A stretch of 64,000 bases of DNA from Adenophora triphylla var. japonica (lineage: Eukaryota > Streptophyta > Magnoliopsida > Asterales > Campanulaceae), in NCBI GenBank assembly GCA_022495995.1, contig JAFEMH010002490.1, forward strand, positions 62,001-126,000, read 5' to 3'. This document shows, in pieces, positions 22,068 through 31,760 of the stretch. The notes below the pieces were generated by a model that was not told the origin of the DNA, searched no databases, and was given only the letters and a program-made list of their open reading frames with translations. The translations under genes and the position numbers were made by a program. Numbering within the stretch: the first letter of the stretch is position 1; each line of letters begins with the position of its first letter.

Positions 22068-22914
22068 TGATGACGCCAAGCTTTTCAGGGTCAAGAGCGG
22101 TTCAAGGATATCTGGCTGGATATATTTGGTGGTTTGAGGTACCTAGAACACAACACAAACAAGCACCGTTAAGATCAAAGTTGGATGTTACTCCAACTCA
22201 GGCCCTCGGGTGTGAGAGTAAGAATACTGAGATATATAAGACGTTTGAATGTCTTGGAGTGTGTGTATGTGTTTAGGGTTTAGAGTAATATGGATTACTC
22301 AATATATTTGGAACTTACCTTGTCCAAGAGGACAAAGGTCTTCTATTTATAGGCAATGGAGAGATGCTTGTTGATGTAAGCAATGAGATCAGCCCTAGAG
22401 GGCACTTTAGTATTTGACCACCTACACGTGTCCGCAGCTAATTGGCCCTGTCAGTGAGGGAACATTGACTGCAGAGGGGGCATGGCTGAAAGGGACATGA
22501 GCCGTGTATATGGCTTGGCGCATTAAATGAAATAGTAGGCGCCTGACTGAGCAGCATTAAATGCGTGATGGAGGAGCCGACAACTTGCATGTCAGAGCCA
22601 GTAAGCTAACGTGCTCAGTAAGGCTTGACATTAACCGGGAGGCAGGGGAGATAACCGGGAGGCAGGTATGAGACCGCGGTCAACATCTTGGGCGCGGTCA
22701 AAGGTACTTGACGCGGGCACGGATGGAGCGGTCATACCTCCTGCGGGCACCAATCCAGCGGTCAGGATCCCTCCGCTCTTTGAGAAGGATGATGCGGGGA
22801 GGAACGCGGTCTTGTCCTCGAGGGTCTATCTGCCCGCGGTTTTGACTCCAGCGGTCTAGAGAATGCCACGTCACAGGCTCCTTGGACCAGACCGAGGGTG
22901 GGCCCGATCCAACA
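22068..22914 (-). mobile_element. 5' LTR of gypsy element 3 (about 847 bp)
   Basis: The inner end (22068) is fixed by the primer binding site. The outer end is placed at TGTTGGATCGGGCCC (minus strand, 22914) from the TG..CA rule and is less certain because the other LTR is not visible. A TATA box (CTATAAATAG, minus strand) is at 22343-22352. Six GCGGTC motifs and a perfect GACCGCGGTC palindrome (22672-22681) lie at 22672-22856, upstream of the TATA box. A 16-17 bp direct repeat with AACCGGGAGGCAGG is at about 22631-22665. Confidence 0.65.
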
Positions 22915-23399
22915 GGTTCGGGCTCATCAAATTTGAAGGTTGTAGTTTCGAGTCTCATATCAAACATTATTTTTTAACTTAAATCTTTATAATGTATTTG
23001 TGCACCCGTTATAAAATGTTCTGAGTTCGCCACCAACTACTTCCGAATATATTTGAAACTAGTTGAGATTTTTTTTAGTTTTTGATTGCAGAGTTGGGAT
23101 ATGAGTATTTTAAATATTATATATATAGACATACAACCCTTAATGATATTATCATATTAGATTATTAGTATAAGTGTGAATTAAAATTTATTATTTTGGT
23201 GGAAAGAAAATAGTAACTTATCCGAGTTTTGAATATTTATTTTGATACAAATTTTTTAGAGAAATAGACATTCATTTAGAATTAGGGACGGAAAATGTTT
23301 AATCAAACAAATTATTAATGTTCTACATTCATTTCTCTGAAACTAAAAATTAATCCACTTTTACGAGTCAATTTTATTAAGACTCATGATTAATTATTT
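22915..23399. other. AT-rich intergenic sequence
   Basis: No gene, RNA or repeat recognised; AT-rich with short A and T runs. Confidence 0.6.
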
Positions 23400-23402
23400 T
23401 TA

Positions 23403-23616
23403 GGACTCGTTTGGTAACCTGTTAGGATTAGCTCATATTAATAGGGAGGAAATTATTAATCTAGGGATTAATAATACCATCCTTTTTTTAGGATAAATAA
23501 AAATGGGATAAGAGGTGTTCAGATGTTATCTGAGTTGTACTTTGGATAATTACTACGATTTCATTTAATCTACCAAACATACTTTTATTGGACTAATAAT
23601 CCTACCAAACGGCCCC
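23403..23616. mobile_element. Tourist-like MITE (214 bp, TTA TSD)
   Basis: Terminal inverted repeats GGACTCGTTTGGTAACC (left) and GGGGCCGTTTGGTAGG (right, reversed), flanked by TTA on both sides (23400-23402, 23617-23619). A TTA duplication and a GTTTGGT-type end fit PIF/Harbinger-derived Tourist MITEs. Confidence 0.75.
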
Positions 23617-23648
23617 TTAGTTTCTTAAAACTTCGCAATAAATATTTA

Positions 23649-23905
23649 CTCTCTTCGTCCCGGTTTAAGGTTCTTATTTTTTGTCTCAATTTAAGGTTCT
23701 TACTTTTCTTTTTACTATGTCTCAGTTTAAGGTTTTTAGTCGCTTTATTACCTAAAATGGATAATGAGATTCACTTGTCATTCTCACAACAAAAACTCTT
23801 TACTCACTTTCTCTTTTATATTTTACTTTTTATACTCACAACATTCACTTTTTCCTAATTTTCGTGTAAAATCAAATTAAAAACCTTAAACCGAAACGAA
23901 TGGAG
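23649..23905. mobile_element. Stowaway-like MITE (257 bp)
   Basis: Ends CTCTCTTCGTCCCGGTTTAA and, reversed, CTCCATTCGTTTCGGTTTAA, flanked by TA. The inside has the usual ACTCACAACA-type sequence of this family. Confidence 0.75.
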
Positions 23906-24158
23906 TATCATTCAATTCATGAAGGAAATGAATATTATTTTTGGGTAATTTCTATGGAAAATAAGTTTTTCTAGCTCTTGGAAAATGATTTTTTAGGACT
24001 TTGATGGCAAATACAAAATACAGAGATCCAATTTTCAGGAAAAAGTAAGTAAATTATTAAAATAGCCTTTTATATACCTAATTTTTTTTTATTCACTCAT
24101 TCAATTTTTTCTCTTTCCAGTCTCTCTCTTACGACGATTGACGACGACGACAACGAAA

Positions 24159-24268
24159 ATGGCTAGAGTAAAAATTTCGAAGGTTCCTGTCGGAGCTGGC
24201 GCCGTCGCTACCGCCACTGCCATCGCCGTCGGAGCTTCTTCTAGCACCGTGCCTGTAAAGAGGGTAAT
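24159..24268 (+). pseudogene. Orphan first-exon-like coding sequence
   Basis: An ATG at 24159 opens MARVKISKVPVGAGAVATAT, continuing as an alanine- and valine-rich hydrophobic stretch to VPVKR, then meets GTAATT, a good splice donor (24269). CT-rich leader-like sequence lies upstream (24080-24158). A possible acceptor, GAAAATGCAG, lies at 24695-24704; after it the frame runs on through the second palindromic array to a stop at 24943. The protein is not recognised. It could be a captured gene fragment or the start of a lineage-specific gene. Confidence 0.35.
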
Positions 24269-24320
24269 TTAAACCTAATTTTAACCTATTGTATGAACTG
24301 GGTTTAGAGGCAGAAAACAT

Positions 24321-24470
24321 CTCGTATGAACTCACACGAGACACATCTCGTGTGAACTCATACGAGACTCATCTCGTATGAACTCACACGAGATGTGTCT
24401 CGTGTGAGTTCATACGAGATGAGTCTCGTATGAGTTCACACGAGATGTGTCTCGTGTGAATTCATACGAG
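24321..24470. repeat. 150-bp near-perfect palindrome of six 26-bp units
   Basis: Six 20-bp cores (CTCGTATGAACTCACACGAG and its variants), each separated by 6 bp (ACACAT, ACTCAT, ATGTGT, ATGAGT, ATGTGT), start at 24321, 24347, 24373, 24399, 24425 and 24451. The first three units are the reverse complement of the last three, with one mismatch (GAGTTC against GAATTC in the outermost unit), around a 6-base centre at 24393-24398. Transcribed from either strand it would fold as a 72-bp hairpin. Confidence 0.95.
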
Positions 24471-24728
24471 ATTTTCAGTGTCCACTATTTTTCTTTACAT
24501 GCATGTTTGGATGTTTTGATGTTTGAATTATATGCATAAGCCTTGTTAACACTTTTATTTCGTATACAATTTGGCGATAGTATATGTGTAATGGTCTATT
24601 GGTCCCTCCTACTGTTTTGTGAAGATGTGCTATCATATTAAGAATCAAATTTCAGTTATAGTTCTGTTTCTTGTTGCTTTTGATGTTGCTGTTGTGAAAA
24701 TGCAGGTTCAGACACTATTTCGTGTAAG

Positions 24729-24925
24729 TATACACGAGATATCATCTATAATCTCGTGTATATGTACACGAGACATCTCGTGTGCGTACACGAGTCATCA
24801 CGCACGAGATGTAATCTATAATCTCGTGTATATGTACACGAGACATCTCGTGTGCTTACACGAGTCATCACGTGTACATATACACGAGATTATAGATTAC
24901 ATCTCGTGTATACTACTTACACGAG
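24729..24925. repeat. Second ACACGAG palindromic array
   Basis: Two direct copies of a 70-bp unit (from about 24736 and 24806) contain CTCGTGTATATGTACACGAG, itself a near palindrome. They are followed by an inverted part copy (about 24871-24909). The core ACACGAG/CTCGTGT is shared with the array at 24321-24470. The predicted RNA would form nested hairpins. Confidence 0.9.
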
Positions 24926-25299
24926 ACGGGCAAAGACAACGTTAAAATATTTCGTTTCTTGTATATAATTTTCTCAGTATATAACTATATCCGACTTTGA
25001 TATATACTCACAAGTTAAAATTGTCATTAAAACATGCCAGTTCAATCTTGTGTTTGACTGAAAATTTCGAATCTGGATTTAGTAACGGCCAAGTCATTAA
25101 CCGATGGTTCCAAATTATAAGATAAAAATTCAGTCACTTAAAATGTCCAGTTTCGCAAGTCATTGAACATGCGATTTTATTGTCGATTTGGACAATTTTT
25201 TAATTGATGATTTTAAAGTCGGTAAAAAATCATTATTCTATTTTTATGAAAAACATTTTTTTATATCAATTTTTGTGGTTTTTAATTTCTTTTAATTGT
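24926..25299. other. AT-rich sequence, no gene seen
   Basis: No open frame, repeat or RNA gene can be supported. Confidence 0.5.
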
Positions 25300-25309
25300 A
25301 TTTAGAGCA

Positions 25310-26084
25310 AGGTTCTAAAAATCGCTAGGCGGCGCCTAGGCGGCGAGGCCGGGCCTAGCGCCTAGAGCGCCTAGGCGGGGCCGAGGCGGGGCCTAGGCGG
25401 GGCCGTGAATTTACACACATTTTTATATATATTCCATAGTTTTTGTCCATAGTGACAAATTCAAGAGGATAAATGTATAAATCTTGAACAACTCAACTAT
25501 GGGTCAGGGCATTTCGGTCATTGAACCATAACATTAGAAGACGGCGTCATTTCCCAAAACCCTAACATAAAGTATATAAAGTCTGGAAAAAACCCTACTG
25601 AAAAGAAACCCTAAAACTGCAAAATTACGAAAAGGTCCAAAACAATGAAAAAACGAATAAAAACTTCAGAAGGCCGTTTGAGGCCCTTAGAAGCGTTTTT
25701 TGGCCTATTTATGGGCCTCTCAAGGGGCATAGCCCTATGGCTTTTGTTCCTATCGAAAAGACGGTCGTTTTGATATGCTGTGCGTCCCGTAACTCCTCCG
25801 GAATCAAAAGTTACACCCGTTACGGTCGAACGCATCTAAAAACTCGAATGCCAACTCTTCGACCGCCTAGACCGCCCAATCCCGCCTAGGCCCCGCCTAG
25901 CCCCGCCTAGTCCCGCCTAATCCCGCCCAGCCCGCCCAGCCGCCTAGACCGCCTAGCCCGCCTAGCCCCGCCTAGCCCGCCTAGCGCCTAATTGCCCCGC
26001 CTAGCCTAAAGTCGCGGCGCCCGGCCGCCGCCTAGCGCCTAGGCGCCGCCTAGGCGGCCGCCTAGCCCGATTTTTAGAACACTG
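25310..26084. mobile_element. GC-rich TIR element with 10-bp TSD (Mutator-like MITE)
   Basis: Ends are AGGTTCTAAAAATCGCTAGG and, reversed, CAGTGTTCTAAAAATCGGGC, flanked by the perfect direct repeat ATTTAGAGCA (25300-25309, 26085-26094). A 10-bp duplication points to Mutator-like transposition; hAT is less likely. Both arms are made of repeated CCCGCCTAG and GCCTAGGCGG words (25325-25405, 25860-26065) and are far richer in GC than anything nearby. The middle (25406-25855) has a reading frame on the minus strand (25835-25611) without recognisable domain. No transposase is present. Confidence 0.8.
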
Positions 26085-26477
26085 ATTTAGAGCAGCTACA
26101 ATTATGGCATATTCTCACGACACCGGCTTACGTGGCATGGATGAAGTCCACATTCATGAAAAGTTTCAGTGGCGTGAATGACTTTCTTTTTTTCTGCTGG
26201 ACTACGTCATCCCGTGCCGGCTGACAAGTGGGCCAACCCACGGACAAAACAGCTCCAAGTCACGAGAAAATGAAAATAACTTCGTTGGTTTATTTGAGAA
26301 AAAAAATAAAAACATTCCAATGGTTCAAAAAAATTGCAACAGTAATTTTTTTTCTAGTCTATAAATTGAGTCTAAATTTCATATACTCCCTACAATTTCT
26401 CAACCATTTTATTTTTTTCAATATTATTAGCCACTTTATTCATTTTAAGTTTGTCCAAAAAAATTCATTTTATAATT

Positions 26478-28168
26478 ATGGATCCTAATTATTCTAATTA
26501 TTATGAAAATAGTTAATATTCCCAACAAAATTCAAATGTCAATAGAAATCCAAATGCCCAAATGACTCTAGATCTAAATTTGTTAAACAATCCTCAACTA
26601 TCTCAATTATTGAAATTTTATCCAACCAACCAAATTTCGAATCATGTTAATGCTTCAAGTTTTTTCAATCCCAAATTAATCCACATTTATTTTCTTTTCC
26701 AAATATGTACCCTATTCAAAATGCTCAATTTTCTTCTCCAAAACTTGAATATCCATTATCTCAACAATATAATGGGTCTCCTAGAACACCTGTTGGTGAT
26801 GTAGGTAGTTCAAGAACTTTATTGCAAGATATTGAAGATGATGATGAAGAGGGTGTCATTACTCCTTCTAATCAACCCGATAAATTCAAAACTAAGCATG
26901 AGAAGATCACATGAAACATAGCTGAAGATAAAATCCTATGTTCGTCTTCAGGCCCGTCTCAATAATTATAGTGGCCCTATGCTAAATATGAAAATTGGGG
27001 CCCTTAATATTTTAAAAAATTATACAATGGAATGATTGCAATAATGTTGAAGTAATAAACAAACAATTCATTAAATTAAAAAACATTAAAAGAAAACCAA
27101 ACTTTTTAATTAAGATTGAAAATATAGAATGAAAGTCTAAACTAAAAAAGAATGGAAGAAAAGTCCACAAAATAAAATAAGAAAAAAAGCCCAAGAATGA
27201 AAGGAGAGTCCCAAGTAGAAAAATAAAAAAAGAAAGAAGGTAAAGCAGTTCTCTAGGGTTCGAACTCGGACAAACAAGTATGAAAAAACATCATAACAAG
27301 TGCCTTATTCACTGGAACACATGCTTTTTGTTGAAATGCTTTGGAGTCTAAGATATATATACAAAAAGTTAAATTTTGGGGCCCTTAAATTTATTGGGCC
27401 ATGTGCTATTGGGCTTCTTGCATATGGTCAAAATCGGGTATGTTCGTCTTACATTGAGGCAGGTGGAGATGCTGCGATAGGAACTGATCAAAAGAGGGAT
27501 GACCTTCGGGCAAATATAATGCTAAAGTTTGAAGCAGCTCAAAGAGAAAACTCAAGCATCATAAATGTTAGAAATAAGGATTCAGCATTTTCCCTTTGGA
27601 GATGAATTAGAGCTCAGAGTAAGTGGGTTGGGGTCTATGCAGAAGCACAACGAAAAAGGAAGAGTGGGTGGAGTGAAGATAATGTTATAGGAGAAGTTCG
27701 AGAAATATGGGGAAAAACTAACAATGGAAAAACATTCCTACTCGAGCATTGTTGGGATATCATGAAACACTTTCCGAAGTGGCAAGGTGGGATGATTGCT
27801 GATGATCAGCAAAGCAGTCACAGTTCTAAGAGATCAAATTCAGATACACCAACAATTGAGGTTCGTCCTATAGGAGTGAAGAGGTTTAAACGAAAAGATA
27901 AGTCAACTACTTCTTCTCAAGTTGATGTAGATCAAGTAACAAACTGTATCAATAGTCTAAATGCAAATCGCGAGCTAGATGCTGAGAGGCTTCAACTGGA
28001 TAAAAAAAATGTTTGACTTTTTTAAAGAGAAAGAAGAAAAAAAGCAAGCGCAGAAGGATTAAAAGAGAAGGTTCAAACTGTACAATACATTAATGGGAAA
28101 AACAAATTTGTCATCAGAAGAAATGGAGCTTTATGCTGAATTGCACGAAGAATTCAAGAATATTTAGT
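26478..28168 (+). pseudogene. PIF/Harbinger ORF1 (MYB/trihelix-like), interrupted
   Basis: The start at 26478 gives MDPNYSNYYENS and then a stop; the Asn/Gln-rich N-terminus is typical of PIF ORF1. The MYB-like domain begins NIAEDKILCSS (about 26913-26948) and resumes after a 490-bp insertion at 27439 as SYIEAGGDAAIGTDQKRDDL. It continues past a stop at 27602 with WVGVYAEAQRKR, EHCWDIMKHFPKWQGGM, RPIGVKRFKRKDK and a C-terminal coiled coil to about 28166. ORF1 proteins bind the transposon ends and help transposase enter the nucleus. At least three stops or frame changes make it inactive. Confidence 0.7.
26949..27438. mobile_element. 490-bp insertion in ORF1 with 12-bp TSD
   Basis: The MYB-like codons are split and the 12-bp word TATGTTCGTCTT is present on both sides (26937-26948, 27439-27450), so the boundaries are exact. 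The insert starts CAGGCCCGTCTCAATAATTA and contains GGGGCCCTTAA twice (about 26997 and 27380) in direct orientation. No clear inverted termini are seen. Long TSD without TIRs would suit a non-LTR or SINE-like element; a Mutator-type element is the alternative. Confidence 0.7.
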
Positions 28169-28252
28169 TATGTTAGTTTGATTTTGAACATGTGAAATAT
28201 TTGTTTTAGATTAACTATTATTGTGATGCTATTTAGTTTCTAATGTTTTATA

Positions 28253-28516
28253 CTCCCTCCGTCCCGGCCGAATTAGGATTTATTTCCATTTTGGGCGTCC
28301 CACCCGATTTAGGACGGCCCAAAATGAAAACCTTAAATCACTATTCTCTCCACTCATTCTCTCTCCTACATTATTTTAATACTCACAACACCATTATAAT
28401 TTACTATTCCCTCCACTCATTCTCTCTCCTATTTTTAAATTACACTCACAACATTTACCTTTTCCTTAATTCCCGTGCCGGCCCAAAAAATCCTAAATCG
28501 ACCGGGACGGAGGGAG
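28253..28516. mobile_element. Stowaway-like MITE (264 bp)
   Basis: Perfect ends CTCCCTCCGTCCCGG and CCGGGACGGAGGGAG, TA on both sides. Inserted between ORF1 and transposase of the PIF element. Confidence 0.9.
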
Positions 28517-28883
28517 TATAATATTTGTAATGTGTGTTTATTTATTAAATGAAAAGGTTAAATATATTTACTTTTATTGAGATATGGCATATCACTAATT
28601 TAAATGGTTAGTAATAAATATTTGTGTCATTAATAAGTCTATCTCAACAATAAATCTGACATTATTATGTCACTTTATCAATAATAAACTTGTGTCATTT
28701 ATAAGTCTATTTCAATAATAAATCTGACAATTTTGTTTTAGTGTCTGCAATTCATCTATTTACACTTCAATTATTTTGTTCTACTATTTAAGGGTTATCT
28801 TCCTCAAATTTCATACACCAAAATTCACACTCATCTTCATTTCTTCTCAAACTTTCCTCAAACTTCCATAAAATATAAGCATA
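28517..28883. repeat. Short AT-rich direct repeat upstream of transposase
   Basis: Two imperfect copies (from about 28612 and 28683) of a roughly 70-bp phrase with GTCATTWATAAGTCTAT and AATAAATCTGACA. The segment after 28740 resembles a leader for the transposase gene. Confidence 0.5.
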
Positions 28884-30620
28884 ATGTCTTCATCATCAAG
28901 CTCATCATCTTCAAGTTCAAATGATACAAGCTTCGACCAAATGATGACCAGGAAGATGGAATGGAATCAAAGATACTCAGAAAGACGCCAAAATGAAGAG
29001 GCGGTTGTACACTTAATCATTCCTCTAATATCATCAACAATTGAAAGGCCTCCGTCTGAAGGTCGAAGAAGATATGTGCACAGAGAACGTGAGCAAGCAC
29101 ATGACATATTGTATAGACAATATTTTGCTAAAAATCCAAGTTTCTCAGAGAAACATTTCGCCGTAGATATCGAATGAGATGCCATGTCTTCCATCGTATC
29201 ATGGAAGCATTGTGTGCTTCTGATGAGTATTTTCAACAGAAACCCGATGGAACCAACATGCTTGGTTTAACAACCGAGCAAAAATGCACCGCCGCTATGC
29301 GAATGCTAGCATATGGTACTGCATATGACTCGGTTGATGAACATCTAAGTATTGCAGAATCTACAGCGAAGGAGTGTCTTCTTCATTTTATTGAAGGAGT
29401 CATTATTCAATTTCGCAACCATTACATGCGAAGGACGAATGCTGATGATATGTCTGTGTTATTACAAGAAGGAGAGGAGCGTGGATTTCCAGGGATGATG
29501 AGAAGTATTGACTGTATGCCTTCGTACCTTAATGCACGTATTAAATCTCTGTGGATCTATTAGACAGGGCTGCATTCGTTGAGGCATATGGGTTGAAGCA
29601 ATAATAAGATTATTGCTACTGGAACAATCCCAGGAGAGAAGGTACGCTAATAGACCGAGAGTGAAAAAATCCGAGTCCTCGAAAGTCACCTGATGAATGT
29701 TTGGAATCCATATTAAGCAAGGAGACATTGTTTTGCTAATTCCATTTGAAGACAGCTATAAATTACGGGTGCATATGCCACTGTCTGCATATCCTCACTT
29801 TGATCAGTCAGCGAAACCTGGTCCAGGCTATGCGCCTCGGCGTCGAAATGGTAGTCTAGGGGAGTCAAAGACAAAATGGACGAATGCATTGGACATGGAA
29901 AATTGTCCACGCATTGGAGAAGACAATTTCAAGGTAGAAATAAGACACCAACATTAATCCTAGAAGCCGTAGCTTCCCGTGATTTGTGGATTTGGCATAC
30001 TTTCTTCGGAATACCAGATTCGTGTAATGATATAAATGTCCTCGATCATTCTCCAGTGTTTACAGACATTATGAAAGGTCAAGCTCCACCTGTTAATTAT
30101 ATGGTAAATAATCATTCATACAATATGAGTTATTATCTAACTGATGGAATATATCCAAAATGGGTTGCATTTATTCATTCCATTAGTGCCCCGCAGACAG
30201 CAAAGCAAAAATTATTTGCTAAAAAACAAGAGTCTGCGAGTAAAGATGTGGAGCGTGCTTTCGGAGTTTTACAAGCTCGATTCGCTATAATATGATAACC
30301 TGCTCTAGCATGGAGTAGGGATATACTGGGAAAAATTATGCTTGCATGTATCATCATACACAACATGATTGTTGAGGACGAACGTGCAACCTACAAGAAT
30401 CATCGGGATATAATAAGAGAATTTGAAGAAGACCGTCCTCAAAATCAGCATCAAGTAGCACTGAAAATGAGAGATTTACTTACTTCAATGTTCGAAGATA
30501 TAATTTATCATCATATATGAGTAACATGAGTCGAGTTCGAGATACAAATATCCATATGTCACTGAAGGAAGACTTGATTGAGAATATATGGGAAAAAATT
30601 CATGAGGAAGTGGATGATTA
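28884..30620 (+). pseudogene. PIF/Harbinger DDE transposase (HARBI1/ALP1-like), interrupted
   Basis: ATG at 28884 begins a serine run (MSSSSSSSSSSSNDTSFDQM) and a helical N-terminus. A frame change near 29170 leads to MRCHVFHRIMEALCASDEYF, GLTTEQKCTAAMRMLAYG, a helix-turn-helix-like region, and GFPGMMRSIDCM with the first catalytic aspartate (about 29511). After a 365-bp insertion the sequence resumes at 29884 (MHWTWK), changes frame twice, and gives EAVASRDLWIWHTFFGIPDS, CNDINVL (second aspartate), YYLTDGIYPKWVAFI and KDVERAFGVLQARFAII (catalytic glutamate). A stop at 30294 precedes IMLACIIIHNMIVEDERATY. It would cut and paste PIF ends but is clearly dead. Confidence 0.85.
29519..29883. mobile_element. 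365-bp insertion in transposase, unidentified
   Basis: Transposase codons stop after the ATG of SIDCM (29516-29518) and resume at ATG CAT TGG (29884). The sequence between has no similarity to the family. Short matching flanks (TATG/AATG) are the only possible target duplication. The origin is unknown; part (about 29770-29860) reads as an open frame with a Pro/Gly/Arg-rich stretch. Confidence 0.6.
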
Positions 30621-31354
30621 AAATGTTTTGCTCCATATCAGAGGGTATCCCATATAATTTTAATATTTTCTATGTTGTATTACGTATTTTAATGTATTTT
30701 TTCGTATCTAATTTTCATGTTATAATTTATTAGATATATTCTTCAAATAATATAAATAAAACTAATAAATATTAATAAAATAATTAGTTATAATAAAATT
30801 TATAATTAATCGTTTATATAGTATAATAATTAATAATTATATATGGTAGTATGTAATATAAATTAGTAGGAAAGAGAAAATATGGTGGGGTATAGTAAAA
30901 AGTAGGAGAGAGAAACTGATGACTTTTGTCATGAATGAAGATAAAATTATTTGAAATTGTGGTTATTGATGACTGATAACGTGGAGCTGAGCTGGAGGAG
31001 AGAGAGACGGCATGACTTAAATTTTAAAAATCATAACTAGGAAGCTCTTGAGAACTTAGAAAGATAATAAATAATAGGAAAAATTACAAACAATAACACT
31101 CAACTATACACTTTTACAAACTATATTTTTTTGGATCCAACATATTCAACTTAATTTATTTTGTATTCATTACCACTACTACTAACGCAGTTAGTTTTTC
31201 TCAGTTAAATAATCAATTTGGAAATTTTATAAACATATGGAACAAACTGAAATTTCTAAAAACACAAGAACCAACTTGAAAATTTCCTATTTGATTTGAA
31301 TGACTTTTAAAATAGATTTTTTAAAAATGATGTTTTATTTTAAGAAAATTTATA

Positions 31355-31584
31355 CTCCCTCCGTCTCACCCGACTTAGGACAATTTGCCATTTTGGGTGT
31401 CCCATTCTACTTAGGACGTCCCAAAATAGTAAGTTTATATTATTTTTAAATTCAATGGGACCCACTTTTCATACTCACAACAACAATCTCCTTAATATTC
31501 CTCCCACTCATTCTCTCTCCTATTTTACTTTTTATACTCACAACACCTCCTCCACTCATTCTCTATTCTCATATTATAGTACTA
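31355..31584. mobile_element. Truncated Stowaway-like MITE
   Basis: Starts CTCCCTCCGTCTCACCCGAC after TA. The family interior is recognisable to about 31580, but the right terminus is absent where the Helitron follows. Confidence 0.7.
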
Positions 31585-31760
31585 CTAGCATATGCCCGTG
31601 TCCAAGGCCACGTAATTTTTTTTTAAATTTTTTTTTTAAATTAAAAAAAAATTTAAGGACAAAATGAAAAAGGAACAAATGTATGAGGGCAAAATGGAAA
31701 TTTCCCCCGTGAAACTTTTCATTCCACTGTTCAAAAGGGGGGTTCCATTTATACTACAGA
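31585..31760 (-). mobile_element. Small non-autonomous Helitron (176 bp)
   Basis: Minus strand starts TCTGTAGTATAAATGGAACC and ends with a CTAG terminus between A and T. A hairpin-like GGCC..GGACACGGGC lies about 11 nt before the end. Insertion between A and T and a TC..CTAG structure are the Helitron hallmarks. Confidence 0.75.

Larger units (their letters stand above)
15112..22914 (-). mobile_element. Ty3/gypsy Tat-like element 3 (minus strand, 3' end displaced)
   Basis: From the right: 5' LTR 22914-22068, primer binding site, gag, protease, RT, RNase H, integrase, tandem-repeat 3' UTR. All polyprotein domains are present and in the usual gypsy order, but the frame is broken by at least two frameshifts in gag, one stop in RT and one frameshift after RT. 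The element was interrupted by element 2 at 15111/15112. Confidence 0.85.
26088..31049 (+). mobile_element. PIF/Harbinger transposon, decayed
   Basis: Two plus-strand genes in the usual PIF arrangement: a MYB-like ORF1 and a DDE transposase. Candidate termini are imperfect inverted repeats GAGCAGCTACAATTATGG (left, about 26090) and GAGCTTCCTAGTTATGAT (right, reversed, to about 31048), with TTA next to the left end. It was hit by the GC-rich MITE exactly at its left end, by a 490-bp element in ORF1, by a Stowaway MITE between the genes and by a 365-bp insertion in the transposase. Confidence 0.75.

Noticed and set aside
22698..22967. Minus-strand open frame with Arg- and Asp-rich product
   Set aside because: Lies across the LTR end; composition reflects the GCGGTC motif cluster.
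24129..24344. Minus-strand open frame over the exon-like sequence
   Set aside because: Antisense shadow of the plus-strand exon, with no splice or leader signals of its own.
24321..24470. CRISPR-like regular array (20-bp repeats, 6-bp spacers)
   Set aside because: The spacers are only 6 bp and are themselves repeated, the second half is the inverse of the first, and the genome is a plant's.
25611..25835. Possible gene inside the GC-rich MITE
   Set aside because: No domain or start context, and the element is non-autonomous by structure.
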